A stretch of DNA of 64,000 nt from Lacunisphaera limnophila (GTDB lineage: Bacteria > Verrucomicrobiota > Verrucomicrobiia > Opitutales > Opitutaceae): contig NZ_CP016094.1 of NCBI RefSeq assembly GCF_001746835.1, positions 3,797,501 to 3,861,500 of the forward strand, written 5' to 3'. The stretch's first letter is position 1; every line of letters starts with the position of its first letter. This document shows positions 8,052-16,781 of this stretch, piece by piece. Under the pieces are notes generated by a model that did no database searches, was not told the DNA's origin, and saw only the letters and a list, made by a program, of their open reading frames with translations. The translations under genes and the position numbers were made by a program.

Positions 8052-8132
8052 CGAATTTGTAGTCTTCCGTTCGACCTGAATGAGCGGACACAGCAAAGCC
8101 CCGAAACCTAAATCATAAATACAGGAGATCCG

Positions 8133-8231
8133 ATGAACCTCGATCACACGACCCCACTGTCGCCTACTCGCAACTGCGATGGCAACTGCGGCTCCGGCGG
8201 CAGCGCCTGTGACGGCGACTGCGACGGCTGA
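8133..8231 (+). CDS. Cys-rich 32-aa peptide with two C-D-G-x-C motifs
   Basis: A very short gene with unusually strong signals: AGGAG 7 nt before the ATG at 8133, and a good intrinsic terminator 24 nt after the stop. The product begins MNLDHTTPLSPTRN and ends with the core CDGNCGSGGSACDGDCDG. Four cysteines in two CDGxC pairs with a glycine-rich spacer suggest a metal-binding peptide or a ribosomally made, modified peptide precursor. No maturation enzyme (radical SAM, YcaO, LanB/M) is visible in the window. It probably shares a transcript with the 51-aa gene. Confidence concerns existence, not function. Confidence 0.6.
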   Translation: MNLDHTTPLSPTRNCDGNCGSGGSACDGDCDG

Positions 8232-8254
8232 AGGCCCTGAAGTGAAATAGTCCG

Positions 8255-8291
8255 CCACACCTCCGCTGTGCGAAGGTGTGGCTTTTTAATT
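8255..8291 (+). terminator. Intrinsic terminator of the small-peptide unit
   Basis: Stem CCACACCT (8255-8262) pairs perfectly with AGGTGTGG (8274-8281), with an 11-nt loop, followed by CTTTTTAATT. It closes the transcript carrying the 51-aa and 32-aa genes. Confidence 0.8.
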
Positions 8292-8512
8292 GTGCTAGTT
8301 GGCTTGAGCTCGATGACCTGTGGGCTGCAGCACTGCCTTGAAAATGCTTGGCTGCCTGGTGGATGGGCCACCCGATATTCGCTACGCTTCGAGCTCCCAG
8401 GAGGCACATGAACCCGTGCCCCACCCCTCCTGCGGAAAGTTCACACCAGGTGCAAAGATAGCTTACCAGATCCTGAATCGGCATGCCGGATGCCGCCAAT
8501 TGGCTAATGTCC

Positions 8513-8543
8513 AAAAAAAATCCCCGGATGATTAATCCGGGGA
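8513..8543 (-). terminator. Intrinsic terminator after tRNA-Glu
   Basis: On the minus strand the hairpin formed by TCCCCGGAT (8521-8529) and ATCCGGGGA (8535-8543) is followed by eight T residues (A8513-8520 on the plus strand). It lies 45 nt downstream of the tRNA 3' end and should end its transcript. Confidence 0.8.
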
Positions 8544-8588
8544 AATCTGTGTGGGATTTGTGTGGAGAACCTAGCTCTCCTCTGAAAT

Positions 8589-8663
8589 TGGTGCCCCCAC
8601 GGGGAATCGAACCCCGGTTTGAAGAATGAGAATCTCCTGTCCTAGCCGCTAGACGATAGGGGC
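8589..8663 (-). tRNA. tRNA-Glu, anticodon CUC
   Basis: 75 nt including an encoded CCA end. Acceptor arm GCCCCTA pairs with TGGGGGC (one G-U pair). The D-arm is GTCTAGCGGCTAGGAC. Anticodon stem GGAGA/TCTTC encloses loop TTCTCAT, giving anticodon CUC for GAG codons. T-arm CGGGG-TTCGATT-CCCCG is perfect. The 3' end faces the lower-G+C region, consistent with use as an island integration site. Confidence 0.95.
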
Positions 8664-8723
8664 AAAAAACTGAAAGAACCAAAAAGCGCACCAGACGGCC
8701 GGCCGTCAAGCGCGCAGTCAAAA

Positions 8724-9143
8724 TCAGACGTTGAACAATTCCTCGGCCTTGAAGAAGCGCGCCAGCTCGATCTTGGCGTTTTCGTCGCTGTCCGAGGCAT
8801 GGACCACGTTCTTCATCATCTCGGTGCCAAAATCACCGCGGATGGTGCCCTTGGCCGCCTTGCGGGAGTCCGTGGGCCCGAGCAGGTCACGCACTTTCGC
8901 CACGATGTTGTCGCCCTCGAGCGCCATCATGATGACGGGACGCGAGCTCATGAAGCCCTCGATCTCCGGGTAAAACGGCTTGCTCGCCACATGCGCGTAG
9001 TGCTCGCGCAGCAGGGCGGGCGTCAGGACGCCCATTTTGCAACCGACGACGGTGAAACCGGCGCTCTCGAAGCGGCTAAGGACTTCGCCGACGTGGCGCT
9101 GGGCCATACAGTCAGGCTTAAAGATAACGAATGTTCTCTGCAT
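8724..9143 (-). CDS. ndk: Nucleoside diphosphate kinase
   Basis: 139 aa, the usual length. It transfers the gamma phosphate of ATP to NDPs through a phosphohistidine. The sequence shows QRTFVIFKPD at the N-terminus (ATP-binding Lys), the Kpn-loop region PEIEGFMSSRPVIMMALEG, and the active-site motif NVVHASDS with the catalytic His. The ATG at 9143 places MQRTFVIF at the family's normal start; an upstream ATG at 9164 would add seven atypical residues. It stands alone between the tRNA and the photolyase operon. Confidence 0.95.
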   Translation of the reverse strand: MQRTFVIFKPDCMAQRHVGEVLSRFESAGFTVVGCKMGVLTPALLREHYAHVASKPFYPEIEGFMSSRPVIMMALEGDNIVAKVRDLLGPTDSRKAAKGTIRGDFGTEMMKNVVHASDSDENAKIELARFFKAEELFNV

Positions 9144-9201
9144 AATAAGCTCTCCACCATACAAACGCAGGGTGCCTTGGAAAGTCCCGATTTATATTTC
9201 T

Positions 9202-9354
9202 TTAACCCTTGGCCCCCCGTCGCTTGCGACACCCATCGGAGCAATAACGGACCTCGTCCCACACCTTCTCCCACTTTTTCCGCCAGGTGAAGGGGCGGCC
9301 GCAGACGACACAGTCCTTCACCGGCAGATCAGACTTCTTCCGCATCCGGGGCAT
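9202..9354 (-). CDS. DUF2256 small zinc-ribbon-like protein
   Basis: 50 aa, beginning [20 protein letters not shown], with CxxC (VCG following DC) and YCSDGC forming a four-cysteine metal-binding knuckle, plus the family signature [23 protein letters not shown]2256 genes are frequently found beside cryptochrome/photolyase genes. The ATG is 5 nt after the stop of the Fe-S photolyase, so the two are probably one operon. The biochemical role is unknown. Confidence 0.85.
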   Translation of the reverse strand: MPRMRKKSDLPVKDCVVCGRPFTWRKKWEKVWDEVRYCSDGCRKRRGAKG

Positions 9355-9359
9355 GATGG

Positions 9360-10949
9360 TCAGGTAAGCGCCAACAATCCCGGTTCACCCGGCCCCACGG
9401 GTGGCACCCCGCCATTCGCCCGGATCGCCCCCGCCTGTTGCCTGATCGCCGCGAGCTCGGCCGGCTTCAGTCGCGCGAGATTTTTGACCTGCAGCGCCAT
9501 GCGCGGATTCGCCGCCAGCCGTTTTTCGTGACGCTGCAGAAAATCCCAGTAGAGCGTCGTAAACGGACACGCCTCCGGCCCCGTCGCCTTGGCCGGATCA
9601 AACCGGCAGCCCGCACAATAATTGCTCATCCGCTGGATGTACTTCCCCGTCGCGACATACGGCTTCGAGGCCATGATGCCGCCATCGGCGTATTGCGACA
9701 TGCCGAGCGTGTTGGGCAGCTCAACCCACTCCACGGCGTCCACATAAACGGCCAGGTACCACTCGTGCACCTTGCGCGGTTCCACCCCCAGCATCAACCC
9801 ATAGAGCCCCGTGACCATCAGCCGCTGGATGTGATGGGCGTACCCGAGTTCCAGTGACTGGCGGATCGCCTGGCTGAGGCACACCATGGGTACATCCCCC
9901 GTCCAGTAGAATTGCGGCAAGGCGCCGTGCGCCTCGAGCGCATTCAACTCCACGTAACCCGGCATGGATCGCCAGTACACCCCGCGCACGTACTCCCGCC
10001 ACCCGAGGATCTGCCGGATGAATCCCTCGGCCGCCGCCAACGGCACCCGTCCCTTCCTCCACGCCTGTTCTGCAGCGCCGACCACTTCCCGCGGATCGAG
10101 CAGCTTCAGGTTCATCGCCGCCGCCAACCGCGAATGATAAAGCCACGCCTCCTCGGTCCACATGGCATCCTGATACTGGCCGAATTTCTCCAACCGGTGC
10201 GCAATGAAATCCTGCAGCGCCACCCGCGCCTCCACCGTCGTCACCGGCCAGTCAAACTGGTCCAGCTTGCCCGGATGATCCGCGAACACCCGGTTCACCA
10301 GGTCGATCACCCCGCGGGTGATCGCGTCCGGCTCGAATTTCACCGGTGCCTTCAGCCCCGCCGGTCCGCCCGCCAGCAGGCTGCCCCGGTTCTCCGGATC
10401 AAAATTCCACTGCCCACCCTCCGGCTCGCCCGCCGCATCGAGCAGCACCCCGTGCTTCCGCCGCATCTCCCGATAAAAATATTCCATCCGCAGCTGCTTG
10501 CGCCCGCGCGCATGCGTGGCGAAATCCGCGCGCGTGGCGTAGAAGTGCCGGTCATCCCGCACCTCCAGCGGACACCCCGCGGCCTTCGCCGCCTGCACCA
10601 GCGCCTCCCCCACCCGCCAGTCGCCCGGCTCCGTCAGGATCAGCCGCTGCGGCTTCAGCCGCGCGATCGCGCGCGTCAGCTCCTCCGCCAGCCCGCCGCC
10701 CTTCCCGCTTTCCTCGAGCTCACGATAATGCACCGTGCGGCCGGCCGCGCGCAGCGCCTCCCGGTGATGCCGCATCGCGGACAAAAACAACGCAATGCGC
10801 GGCCGGCCGGACCACACGTGCGTGGATTCCTCCGCGACTTCCGCCATCCACACGGCGTCCTGCGCGCAATCAAAGCCGTCGAATGCCGAAGCGGCGAGGT
10901 CGAGCTGGTCGCCGAGCACCAGAATCAGATGACGAAGCGGTCGGGGCAT
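9360..10949 (-). CDS. Fe-S cluster bacterial cryptochrome/(6-4) photolyase (PhrB-like)
   Basis: 529 aa, family length. It belongs to the deoxyribodipyrimidine photolyase-related group that repairs (6-4) photoproducts using FAD and carries a [4Fe-4S] cluster. The N-terminal Rossmann part starts [13 protein letters not shown]. The FAD-binding part has [32 protein letters not shown] and [17 protein letters not shown]. Cluster ligands are the expected cysteines: one in [10 protein letters not shown] and three in [11 protein letters not shown]...[12 protein letters not shown]. It follows the second photolyase on the same strand after a 6-nt spacer and precedes the DUF2256 gene. Confidence 0.9.
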   Translation of the reverse strand: MPRPLRHLILVLGDQLDLAASAFDGFDCAQDAVWMAEVAEESTHVWSGRPRIALFLSAMRHHREALRAAGRTVHYRELEESGKGGGLAEELTRAIARLKPQRLILTEPGDWRVGEALVQAAKAAGCPLEVRDDRHFYATRADFATHARGRKQLRMEYFYREMRRKHGVLLDAAGEPEGGQWNFDPENRGSLLAGGPAGLKAPVKFEPDAITRGVIDLVNRVFADHPGKLDQFDWPVTTVEARVALQDFIAHRLEKFGQYQDAMWTEEAWLYHSRLAAAMNLKLLDPREVVGAAEQAWRKGRVPLAAAEGFIRQILGWREYVRGVYWRSMPGYVELNALEAHGALPQFYWTGDVPMVCLSQAIRQSLELGYAHHIQRLMVTGLYGLMLGVEPRKVHEWYLAVYVDAVEWVELPNTLGMSQYADGGIMASKPYVATGKYIQRMSNYCAGCRFDPAKATGPEACPFTTLYWDFLQRHEKRLAANPRMALQVKNLARLKPAELAAIRQQAGAIRANGGVPPVGPGEPGLLALT

Positions 10950-10955
10950 GCGACG

Positions 10956-12422
10956 CTAGGGCTTGGCCCGCCGGATGGTCGCCAGCGCCGCCAAGGCCGC
11001 ATCCCGCGCCTCGCCATGGTCGACCAGCGGATGCGGATAGGTCCGCCCCAAGGTCACCCCCGCGGAGGCCAGCACATCCATCGGCGCTTCCCAGGGTTGG
11101 TGGATAAACTCCGCCGGCAGCCGCGCCAGCTCCGGCACCCACCGGCGCACATAGTCGCCCTCGGGATCAAATTTCAGACCCTGGAGGATCGGGTTGAAGA
11201 TCCGGAAATACGGCGCGGCATCCGCCCCGCACCCGGCCGTCCACTGCCAGCCGAGCGTGTTGCTCGCCAGATCGGCGTCCACGAGCGTGTCCCAAAACCA
11301 GTCCGCGCCGGCCTGCCAGGAGATCCGCAGGTGCTTCACGAGAAACGACGCCACGATCATCCGCACGCGGTTGTGCATCCACCCGGTCGCCCAGAGCTGG
11401 CGCATGCCGGCATCCACGATCGGGTAACCCGTCCGGCCCTGCTGCCAGGCGCGCAGTTTTACCGAGTCCTGCACCCACGGGAACGCCGCAAAATCCATCC
11501 GCAACGGCGCCTCGGGCGTGTGCGGAAAATGAAACAGCAGGTGATGCGCGAACTCCCGCCAACCCACCTCGCTCAGGAAAACCTGCGCCCCGCGATTCGG
11601 CGGAAAAACGCCGCTGCCCTTCGTTGTCGCCTTCACCGCCGCCCAGATCTGGCGCGGGCCGATGTCCCCGAAATGCAAATGCGCCGACAGCGCCGAGGTC
11701 CCCAGCACATCGGGCCGGTTGCGCCGGTCGGCATAGTCATCCATCGCCCCGGCCGTGAATTGCTTCAACCGGGACATCGCCCCCGCTTCACCCGGCGCCG
11801 CGGCTGCCGCAAATCCCCCGTCCCACGGGATCTTCGGGAGCAACCCGAGGGCCCCCAGTTCCAAGGAGCGCGGCCATGACATCGGGCTCGGCAGGTCCCC
11901 GCCTCGCAGCTTCACGGGTTCCTCCACGGCCAAGGTCAGGCAATGCTTCCAGAAGGGCGTGAAGACCTGGAACGGGGCCCCCGCCTTGTTCCGGATCGTG
12001 TGCGGCTCGAACAGCAGGGCCGAGTTGAAACTCAGGGCTTCGACGTCGAGCCCCGCTTTCAAACCCTTGTCCCGCGCAATCACCGCTGGCTCGTACCGCC
12101 GGTTCCAGTAAACCGCGTCCGCCCCCGTGGCCTTGATCAAATCGCGCAGCACCGCCCCGCTCTCACCGCGAGCCAGCACCAGGCGCGATCCGCGCGACCG
12201 CAGCGCCTGATCCAGCGCTGCCAACGAGTGATGCAACCACCACCGGGACGCGCCACCCATCGGCCACCGCCCCTCGCCGGCGTCATCCAAAATATACACC
12301 GGAATCACCGGACGCCCCCGCGTCACCGCCGCCGCCAGCGCTGGGTTGTCCTGCACCCGCAGATCCTGCCGGAACCACACAAGCGTGGCCGGCTGGGGGG
12401 TGGACGTTGCAGCGGAGGTCAT
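10956..12422 (-). CDS. phrB: CPD photolyase (deoxyribodipyrimidine photolyase)
   Basis: 488 aa. It splits cyclobutane pyrimidine dimers with light via FADH-. The antenna-domain start is ATLVWFRQDLRVQDNPALAAA. The catalytic domain carries LSEVGWREFAHHLLFHFPH, GRTGYPIVDAGMRQLWATGWMHNRVRM and DADLASNTLGWQWTAGCG, which are the FAD and DNA contact segments of class I enzymes. The ATG at 12422 is preferred: the in-frame extension to 12620 runs through a REP-type repeat pair and is not domain-like. Forms a light-repair cluster with the downstream genes. Confidence 0.92.
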   Translation of the reverse strand: MTSAATSTPQPATLVWFRQDLRVQDNPALAAAVTRGRPVIPVYILDDAGEGRWPMGGASRWWLHHSLAALDQALRSRGSRLVLARGESGAVLRDLIKATGADAVYWNRRYEPAVIARDKGLKAGLDVEALSFNSALLFEPHTIRNKAGAPFQVFTPFWKHCLTLAVEEPVKLRGGDLPSPMSWPRSLELGALGLLPKIPWDGGFAAAAAPGEAGAMSRLKQFTAGAMDDYADRRNRPDVLGTSALSAHLHFGDIGPRQIWAAVKATTKGSGVFPPNRGAQVFLSEVGWREFAHHLLFHFPHTPEAPLRMDFAAFPWVQDSVKLRAWQQGRTGYPIVDAGMRQLWATGWMHNRVRMIVASFLVKHLRISWQAGADWFWDTLVDADLASNTLGWQWTAGCGADAAPYFRIFNPILQGLKFDPEGDYVRRWVPELARLPAEFIHQPWEAPMDVLASAGVTLGRTYPHPLVDHGEARDAALAALATIRRAKP

Positions 12423-12546
12423 TGTCTGTAAAACGATTGGGGCAACGCGCCGGACGCAATTAATGTCACGTGAGTGCACCTTCCCCAATTTGTGGGCAGC
12501 CCGCTCGCGGGCGCTTGACCGGGACGCGCCTCCCGATCGCCAAACT

Positions 12547-12625
12547 GTAGGGCGGGGTCGCCGAACCCCGCCTTTGTTCGATCGCGGTATCACCCTCAAG
12601 TCGGGGTTCGGCGACCCCACCCTAC
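12547..12625. repeat. REPIN-like pair, family A (GTAGGGCGGGGTC...)
   Basis: One copy of the 26-bp family A element (12547-12572, arms GGCGGGGT and ACCCCGCC) is followed by an inverted copy (12601-12625). The pair lies between the photolyase start and the glgA end, the usual intergenic placement. Related copies occur at 18380, 41784 and 47931. Confidence 0.85.
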
Positions 12626-12632
12626 ACCCCGA

Positions 12633-14147
12633 TCACAGCGCGTTCGTGTAAAGCTCCTCGTACGCGGCGACCGCCGTCTTCCACGAAAAATCCCGGCGCA
12701 TCGCCCGGCGCTGGACGTCCGCATACTTCACCGGATCCGCATAGAGCGCGAGCGCCCGCCGCAACGCCTGGTTGAAGGCTTCCTGCGTGGGCGGGAACAT
12801 GATACCCGTGCCCGCCTCCGGCGAGGCGTCCACATCCACCACCGTGTCCACCAACCCGCCCACCCGCGACACCAGCGGCACCGTGCCGTAGGTCTGGCTG
12901 TACATCTGGTTGAGCCCGCAGGGCTCGAACAGCGAGGGCATCAGGAAAAAATCCGACCCCGCCTCGACCAGGTGGCTCATCGCCTCGTCTAGGCGCACAC
13001 ACACCGCGATCTTGCCGGGATGCCGTGCCGCCAGCGCGCGCACCGCGTCCTCGTAGCGTCGCTCTCCGCCGCCGAGCACCACCAGGCGACAATCCTCCGT
13101 GGCAAAAAAATCCTCGGCCCCGAGCAGCAGGTCGAGGCCCTTGCTCACGGTAAAGCGGCAGACCATGCCGAACACCGGCCCCTTGAACCCGCCGTTCGCT
13201 GGCGCGGCCACCGGCAGCCCGGGATTCGTGTTGCCGGCGCGGCGCTTGGCCGCCGGCGGCTTCGGACTCCACCCGAATTCCTGCAGCAGCCGCTCCCGGC
13301 ACAGGGCCTTGCCGGCCATGTTCTCGACGCTGAACTGCGCCGGCAGGCTGGCATCCGTCGCGGGATTCCACACCGCCGTGTCGATGCCATTGATGAAACC
13401 GTGCAGGTCCGCGAGGCGCGTGCCGATCACCCCGTCCATGCCGTTGCCAAACTCCGGGGTCTGGATCTCCTGCGCGTAACGCGGGCTCACCGTGGTCACC
13501 AGGTCGGCGAAAACGATCCCGGCCTTCATCATACACATCTGGTCGTAGTACTCGAGGCCGTCGATCGACAGCAGCTCCTCCGGCAGGTTGGCCAGCGCGA
13601 AGGACTTCCGTGGAAAGATGCCCTGGTACGCGATGTTGTGGATCGTGAACACCGTCTTGAGCGCGAGCGTCGTGCCGTAGCGTTGCTCGGCGTCGCGCAG
13701 GAACAGCGGCAGCATGCCCGTCTGCCAGTCATGACAGTGGACGATGTCGGCCTTGAAATCCGTCAGGCGCAGCAGCTCGGTCACGGCTTTCTGGAAGTAA
13801 ATGAAGCGCGCGTCGTTGTCGTCATAGTCCCGCTCGCCCGTCCAGTACGGCAGCTTGCGGTCGAAGAATTCCTCCCGCCCGATGAAATAGATCGTCAGCC
13901 CCGCCCGCGGGCTGAGCGTGTACACATCACCGGGCAGAAACGAGTCGCCCATCTCGATCTTGAGCCGGTGCGACAGCTCGGCCCCCTTGAAATGCGGGCC
14001 GTCCAACACCGAGCGGTAACCCGGCATGAAGAGCGCCACCTCATGACCGCGTTCGGCCAGTACTCCGGTCAGCGCCGCCACCATGTCGGCCAGGCCGCCG
14101 GTCTTGAGGTAGGGAAACACTTCGCTGGCGGCGTGGGCAATTCGCAT
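12633..14147 (-). CDS. glgA: Glycogen synthase (ADP-glucose type)
   Basis: 504 aa GT5 glucosyltransferase that extends glycogen from ADP-glucose. The N-terminal ADP-glucose motif KTGGLADM is at 15-22, with HCHDWQTGMLPLFL, NIAYQGIFPR and the C-terminal FEPCGLNQMYSQTYGTVPLVSRVGGLVDTV loop carrying the retaining glucosyltransferase residues. An extra basic, proline/alanine-rich stretch of about 25 residues (KPPAAKRRAGNTNPGLPVAA) interrupts the region just before the second Rossmann domain (GMVCRFTVSKGLDLL). It stands alone on this strand. Confidence 0.93.
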   Translation of the reverse strand: MRIAHAASEVFPYLKTGGLADMVAALTGVLAERGHEVALFMPGYRSVLDGPHFKGAELSHRLKIEMGDSFLPGDVYTLSPRAGLTIYFIGREEFFDRKLPYWTGERDYDDNDARFIYFQKAVTELLRLTDFKADIVHCHDWQTGMLPLFLRDAEQRYGTTLALKTVFTIHNIAYQGIFPRKSFALANLPEELLSIDGLEYYDQMCMMKAGIVFADLVTTVSPRYAQEIQTPEFGNGMDGVIGTRLADLHGFINGIDTAVWNPATDASLPAQFSVENMAGKALCRERLLQEFGWSPKPPAAKRRAGNTNPGLPVAAPANGGFKGPVFGMVCRFTVSKGLDLLLGAEDFFATEDCRLVVLGGGERRYEDAVRALAARHPGKIAVCVRLDEAMSHLVEAGSDFFLMPSLFEPCGLNQMYSQTYGTVPLVSRVGGLVDTVVDVDASPEAGTGIMFPPTQEAFNQALRRALALYADPVKYADVQRRAMRRDFSWKTAVAAYEELYTNAL

Positions 14148-14395
14148 GTTGCAACCCTACAACCCCATGCGCACGGTGCGACTAGAAAAATGCTGCTTTT
14201 GCTCCCGTCCGTTCATCAGCACGCTTCTGCTCCGGCCGACTGGCCCCGGCTTTTCTTGAGCATCGGCAACCGATGCCGTGCAGTTCGGTCAATGAGGGAG
14301 GGGCTTTGCGCCCCGACCCGAACCACGTGCCGGCCGCGCCCTGTCTAACTCACCTTTTTTCCCTTTTACCCACGCCCGCTGGCATCCCTGCCGCC

Positions 14396-16618
14396 ATGAA
14401 AAACCATTCCGAAAGACTCTTCGCCCACCTCTCCCGCAAGCAATACGTCCCCGTCCCCGCCGCGGTCATCGCCAAGGAGTGGAAACTCGACAAGAAGCGC
14501 CGCGTCGCCTTCTTCGCCGAGATCGCCCAGCTCGTGCGCTCCGGCCAGCTCACGCTCATCAAGAACGACCGCGTCTGCCTGCCCAAGGTCGCCGACCTCG
14601 TGACCGGCACGATCAACTTCCGCCAGAAGGGCTCCGCCATGGTCGCCCCCGAGGTCCGCGTCACCGAGCCCCGCAAGCCGGCCATCTACATCGACGCCGC
14701 CGACACCGGCACCGCCCTCCAGGGCGACAAGGTCGTCGTCCGCCTCCGCTCCCCGCGCGAGCGCGACTTCCCGTTCTTCCTGAAACCCGGCGAGCAGGCC
14801 GGCCGCGTCATCGAGATCATCGAGCGCGGCGCGGCCACCCTCACCGGCACGCTCCACCGCGGCCGCACCTATTTCTACGTCACCCCCGACGATCCCCGCA
14901 TCCCCCACGACATCATCGTGCCCGACCCCGCCGCCGCCGGTCTCAAGCCGCCCGCCCTGGTCGGCGACAAGGTCGTCGTGAAACTCAACGAGTGGAAGGA
15001 GCGCCACCAGGCCCCCGACGGCGAGGTCACCCAGCGTCTCGGCCGCGCCTTCGAGCCCCGCGCGGAACTCGCCGCGATCTACCACAAATACAATCTGGCG
15101 ACTTCCTTCCCCGATCCCGTCGTCCGCGAAGCCGCCGCCATCCTGCCCGAGGTCCAGCCCTCCGACCTCGCCGGCCGCCGCGACTTCCGCGATATCCCGA
15201 CGTTCACCATCGACCCCGACGACGCCAAGGATTTCGACGACGCCCTCTCCATCGAATACCTCGACCACGGCGAGATCCGTGTCGGCGTGCACATTGCCGA
15301 TGTCAGCCACTACGTGAAGCCAGGCACTGCCCTCGACAAGGAGGCCCAGCTCCGCGGCAACTCCACCTACCTCGTCGGCACCGTCGTACCCATGCTGCCG
15401 GAGAAACTCTCCAACGGCCTCTGCTCCCTCGTCGAGGCCAAGGACCGCCTGACCAAGGCCGCGATCTTCACGTTCAACCGCCACGGCGCCATCAAGACCG
15501 TCGAGTTCGCCAACACCGTCATCCGCAGCCGCAAGCGCCTGACCTACAAGCAGGCCTACGCCCTCATGTTCGAGGACGACCTGAACAAAATCCGCCAACT
15601 CCCCCTGCCCGGCGCCCACCAGACCGGCTCCACCGGCCGCGCGCTCAACGAACTTTCCCACACCGAGCTGACCGACCTCCAGACCTGGGTCCGCCAACTC
15701 TGGGCCATCGGCTCGAAAATCCGCCAGGCCCGCATGGCCGACGGATCCCTCGACCTCGACATGCCCGAGACCAAGATCTTCGTCGACGCCGAGGGCTACG
15801 CCGACCGCATCGAGAAGATCGAGAACGACGAGAGCCACCAGCTCATCGAGGAATACATGCTTCTCGCCAACGAGGCCGTCGCCCGCCTCACCCGCACCAA
15901 CCGCCTGCCCTCGCTCTACCGCGTGCACGACGACCCCGACGAGGCCCGCCTCGGCGAACTCCGCCAGTTCCTCATGACGTTCAACGTGAAGTCCGGCGAC
16001 CTCATGAACCGCGACGAGGTCGTGCGCCTGCTCGCCACCCTCAAGCACCACCCGCAGGGCTTCGTCCTCCGCACCCAGCTCCTCCGCTCCATGCGCAAGG
16101 CCTGCTACCGGCCCAGCCACGACGGCCACTACGGCCTGAACAAGAAGGACTACACCCACTTCACCTCTCCCATCCGCCGCTATGCCGACCTTGTCGTGCA
16201 CCGCGTCCTCGGTGCCTGGCTCGCCAAGCAGCCCGGCTACCGCGCCACACACACCGATCAGCTCGCCGAGCACCTCAGCCTCACCGAGATCAATAGCACC
16301 GAGGCCGAGCGCGATTCCGTGAAGGTGAAGCTCATGGAGTACTTCGACCGCGAGGCCGAGCGGAAGAAAAAGACCGTCTTCAACGCCATCATCACCGACG
16401 TCCGCAACCACGGCTTCTTCATCGAGCTCTCCGACGCCGGCGCCTTTGGCATGGTGCCCATCTCCTCCCTCCGCGACGACTTCTACGTCCTCAACGGCCC
16501 CGGCACCGCCTTCATCGGCCGCAAAACCAAGCGCAAGTTCGAGCTCGGCCATACCATCCAGGTCATCGTCGCCAAGGTCGACCGCCAGAAACGCCTCATC
16601 GACTTCACGGTCCCGTAA
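14396..16618 (+). CDS. rnr: Ribonuclease R (RNB-family 3'-5' exoribonuclease)
   Basis: 740 aa. Domains in order: N-terminal helical/HTH region (1-60), cold-shock domains (about 65-215), RNB catalytic domain with the Mg-binding motif TIDPDDAKDFDDA (271-283), and C-terminal S1 RNA-binding domain (about 650-740). It degrades structured RNA processively. The ATG at 14396 (MKNHSERLFAHLSRKQYVP) fits the family; the upstream in-frame ATG at 14273 adds non-domain sequence. A REP-like repeat follows the gene. Confidence 0.93.
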   Translation: MKNHSERLFAHLSRKQYVPVPAAVIAKEWKLDKKRRVAFFAEIAQLVRSGQLTLIKNDRVCLPKVADLVTGTINFRQKGSAMVAPEVRVTEPRKPAIYIDAADTGTALQGDKVVVRLRSPRERDFPFFLKPGEQAGRVIEIIERGAATLTGTLHRGRTYFYVTPDDPRIPHDIIVPDPAAAGLKPPALVGDKVVVKLNEWKERHQAPDGEVTQRLGRAFEPRAELAAIYHKYNLATSFPDPVVREAAAILPEVQPSDLAGRRDFRDIPTFTIDPDDAKDFDDALSIEYLDHGEIRVGVHIADVSHYVKPGTALDKEAQLRGNSTYLVGTVVPMLPEKLSNGLCSLVEAKDRLTKAAIFTFNRHGAIKTVEFANTVIRSRKRLTYKQAYALMFEDDLNKIRQLPLPGAHQTGSTGRALNELSHTELTDLQTWVRQLWAIGSKIRQARMADGSLDLDMPETKIFVDAEGYADRIEKIENDESHQLIEEYMLLANEAVARLTRTNRLPSLYRVHDDPDEARLGELRQFLMTFNVKSGDLMNRDEVVRLLATLKHHPQGFVLRTQLLRSMRKACYRPSHDGHYGLNKKDYTHFTSPIRRYADLVVHRVLGAWLAKQPGYRATHTDQLAEHLSLTEINSTEAERDSVKVKLMEYFDREAERKKKTVFNAIITDVRNHGFFIELSDAGAFGMVPISSLRDDFYVLNGPGTAFIGRKTKRKFELGHTIQVIVAKVDRQKRLIDFTVP

Positions 16619-16622
16619 ACTC

Positions 16623-16648
16623 CCTGTGGGCCAGCTCGCTCGCTCGCA
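16623..16648. repeat. REP-like element, family B variant
   Basis: CCTGTGGGCCAGCTCGCTCG directly after the RNase R stop resembles the GTGGGAGCGAGCTCGC elements at 42937 and 43434. Single copy, weakly palindromic. Confidence 0.5.
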
Positions 16649-16781
16649 CTCTTCGCGGTTAACTCCTGCCATGGATGCATTTTGCTCGGGGTGACTCAGG
16701 TCCAGCCGAGGTAAAATCCACCACGCCCGGAACCGCCCCCAGTTTTTGTTTGAGCTTCATCCCGGCGGGAGTATTTCGTTC

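Larger units (their letters stand above)
8232..8588. other. Gene-free stretch between the peptide unit and tRNA-Glu
   Basis: Apart from the two terminators listed separately, I see no convincing gene here. Open frames in this stretch have no start signals. This is where the composition moves from island-like to chromosome-like. I saw no direct repeat of the tRNA 3' end within 1-8588. Confidence 0.5.

Noticed and set aside
8133-8231. Methanobactin or lanthipeptide precursor for the Cys-rich peptide
   Set aside because: No MbnB/MbnC, LanM/LanB, YcaO or radical SAM gene is in the window, and the core lacks the known cysteine spacing of methanobactins.
12547-12625. Intrinsic terminator for glgA or the photolyase gene
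   Set aside because: Hairpins lack a T-tract, and the same element recurs elsewhere, including inside genes, so it is a repeat.
14366-16672. Very long leftward open frame (768 codons) opposite RNase R
   Set aside because: Codon-phase shadow of a high-G+C gene. Composition is Val/Gly/Ala/Glu/Asp-rich with no domain, while the plus strand has full RNase R motifs.
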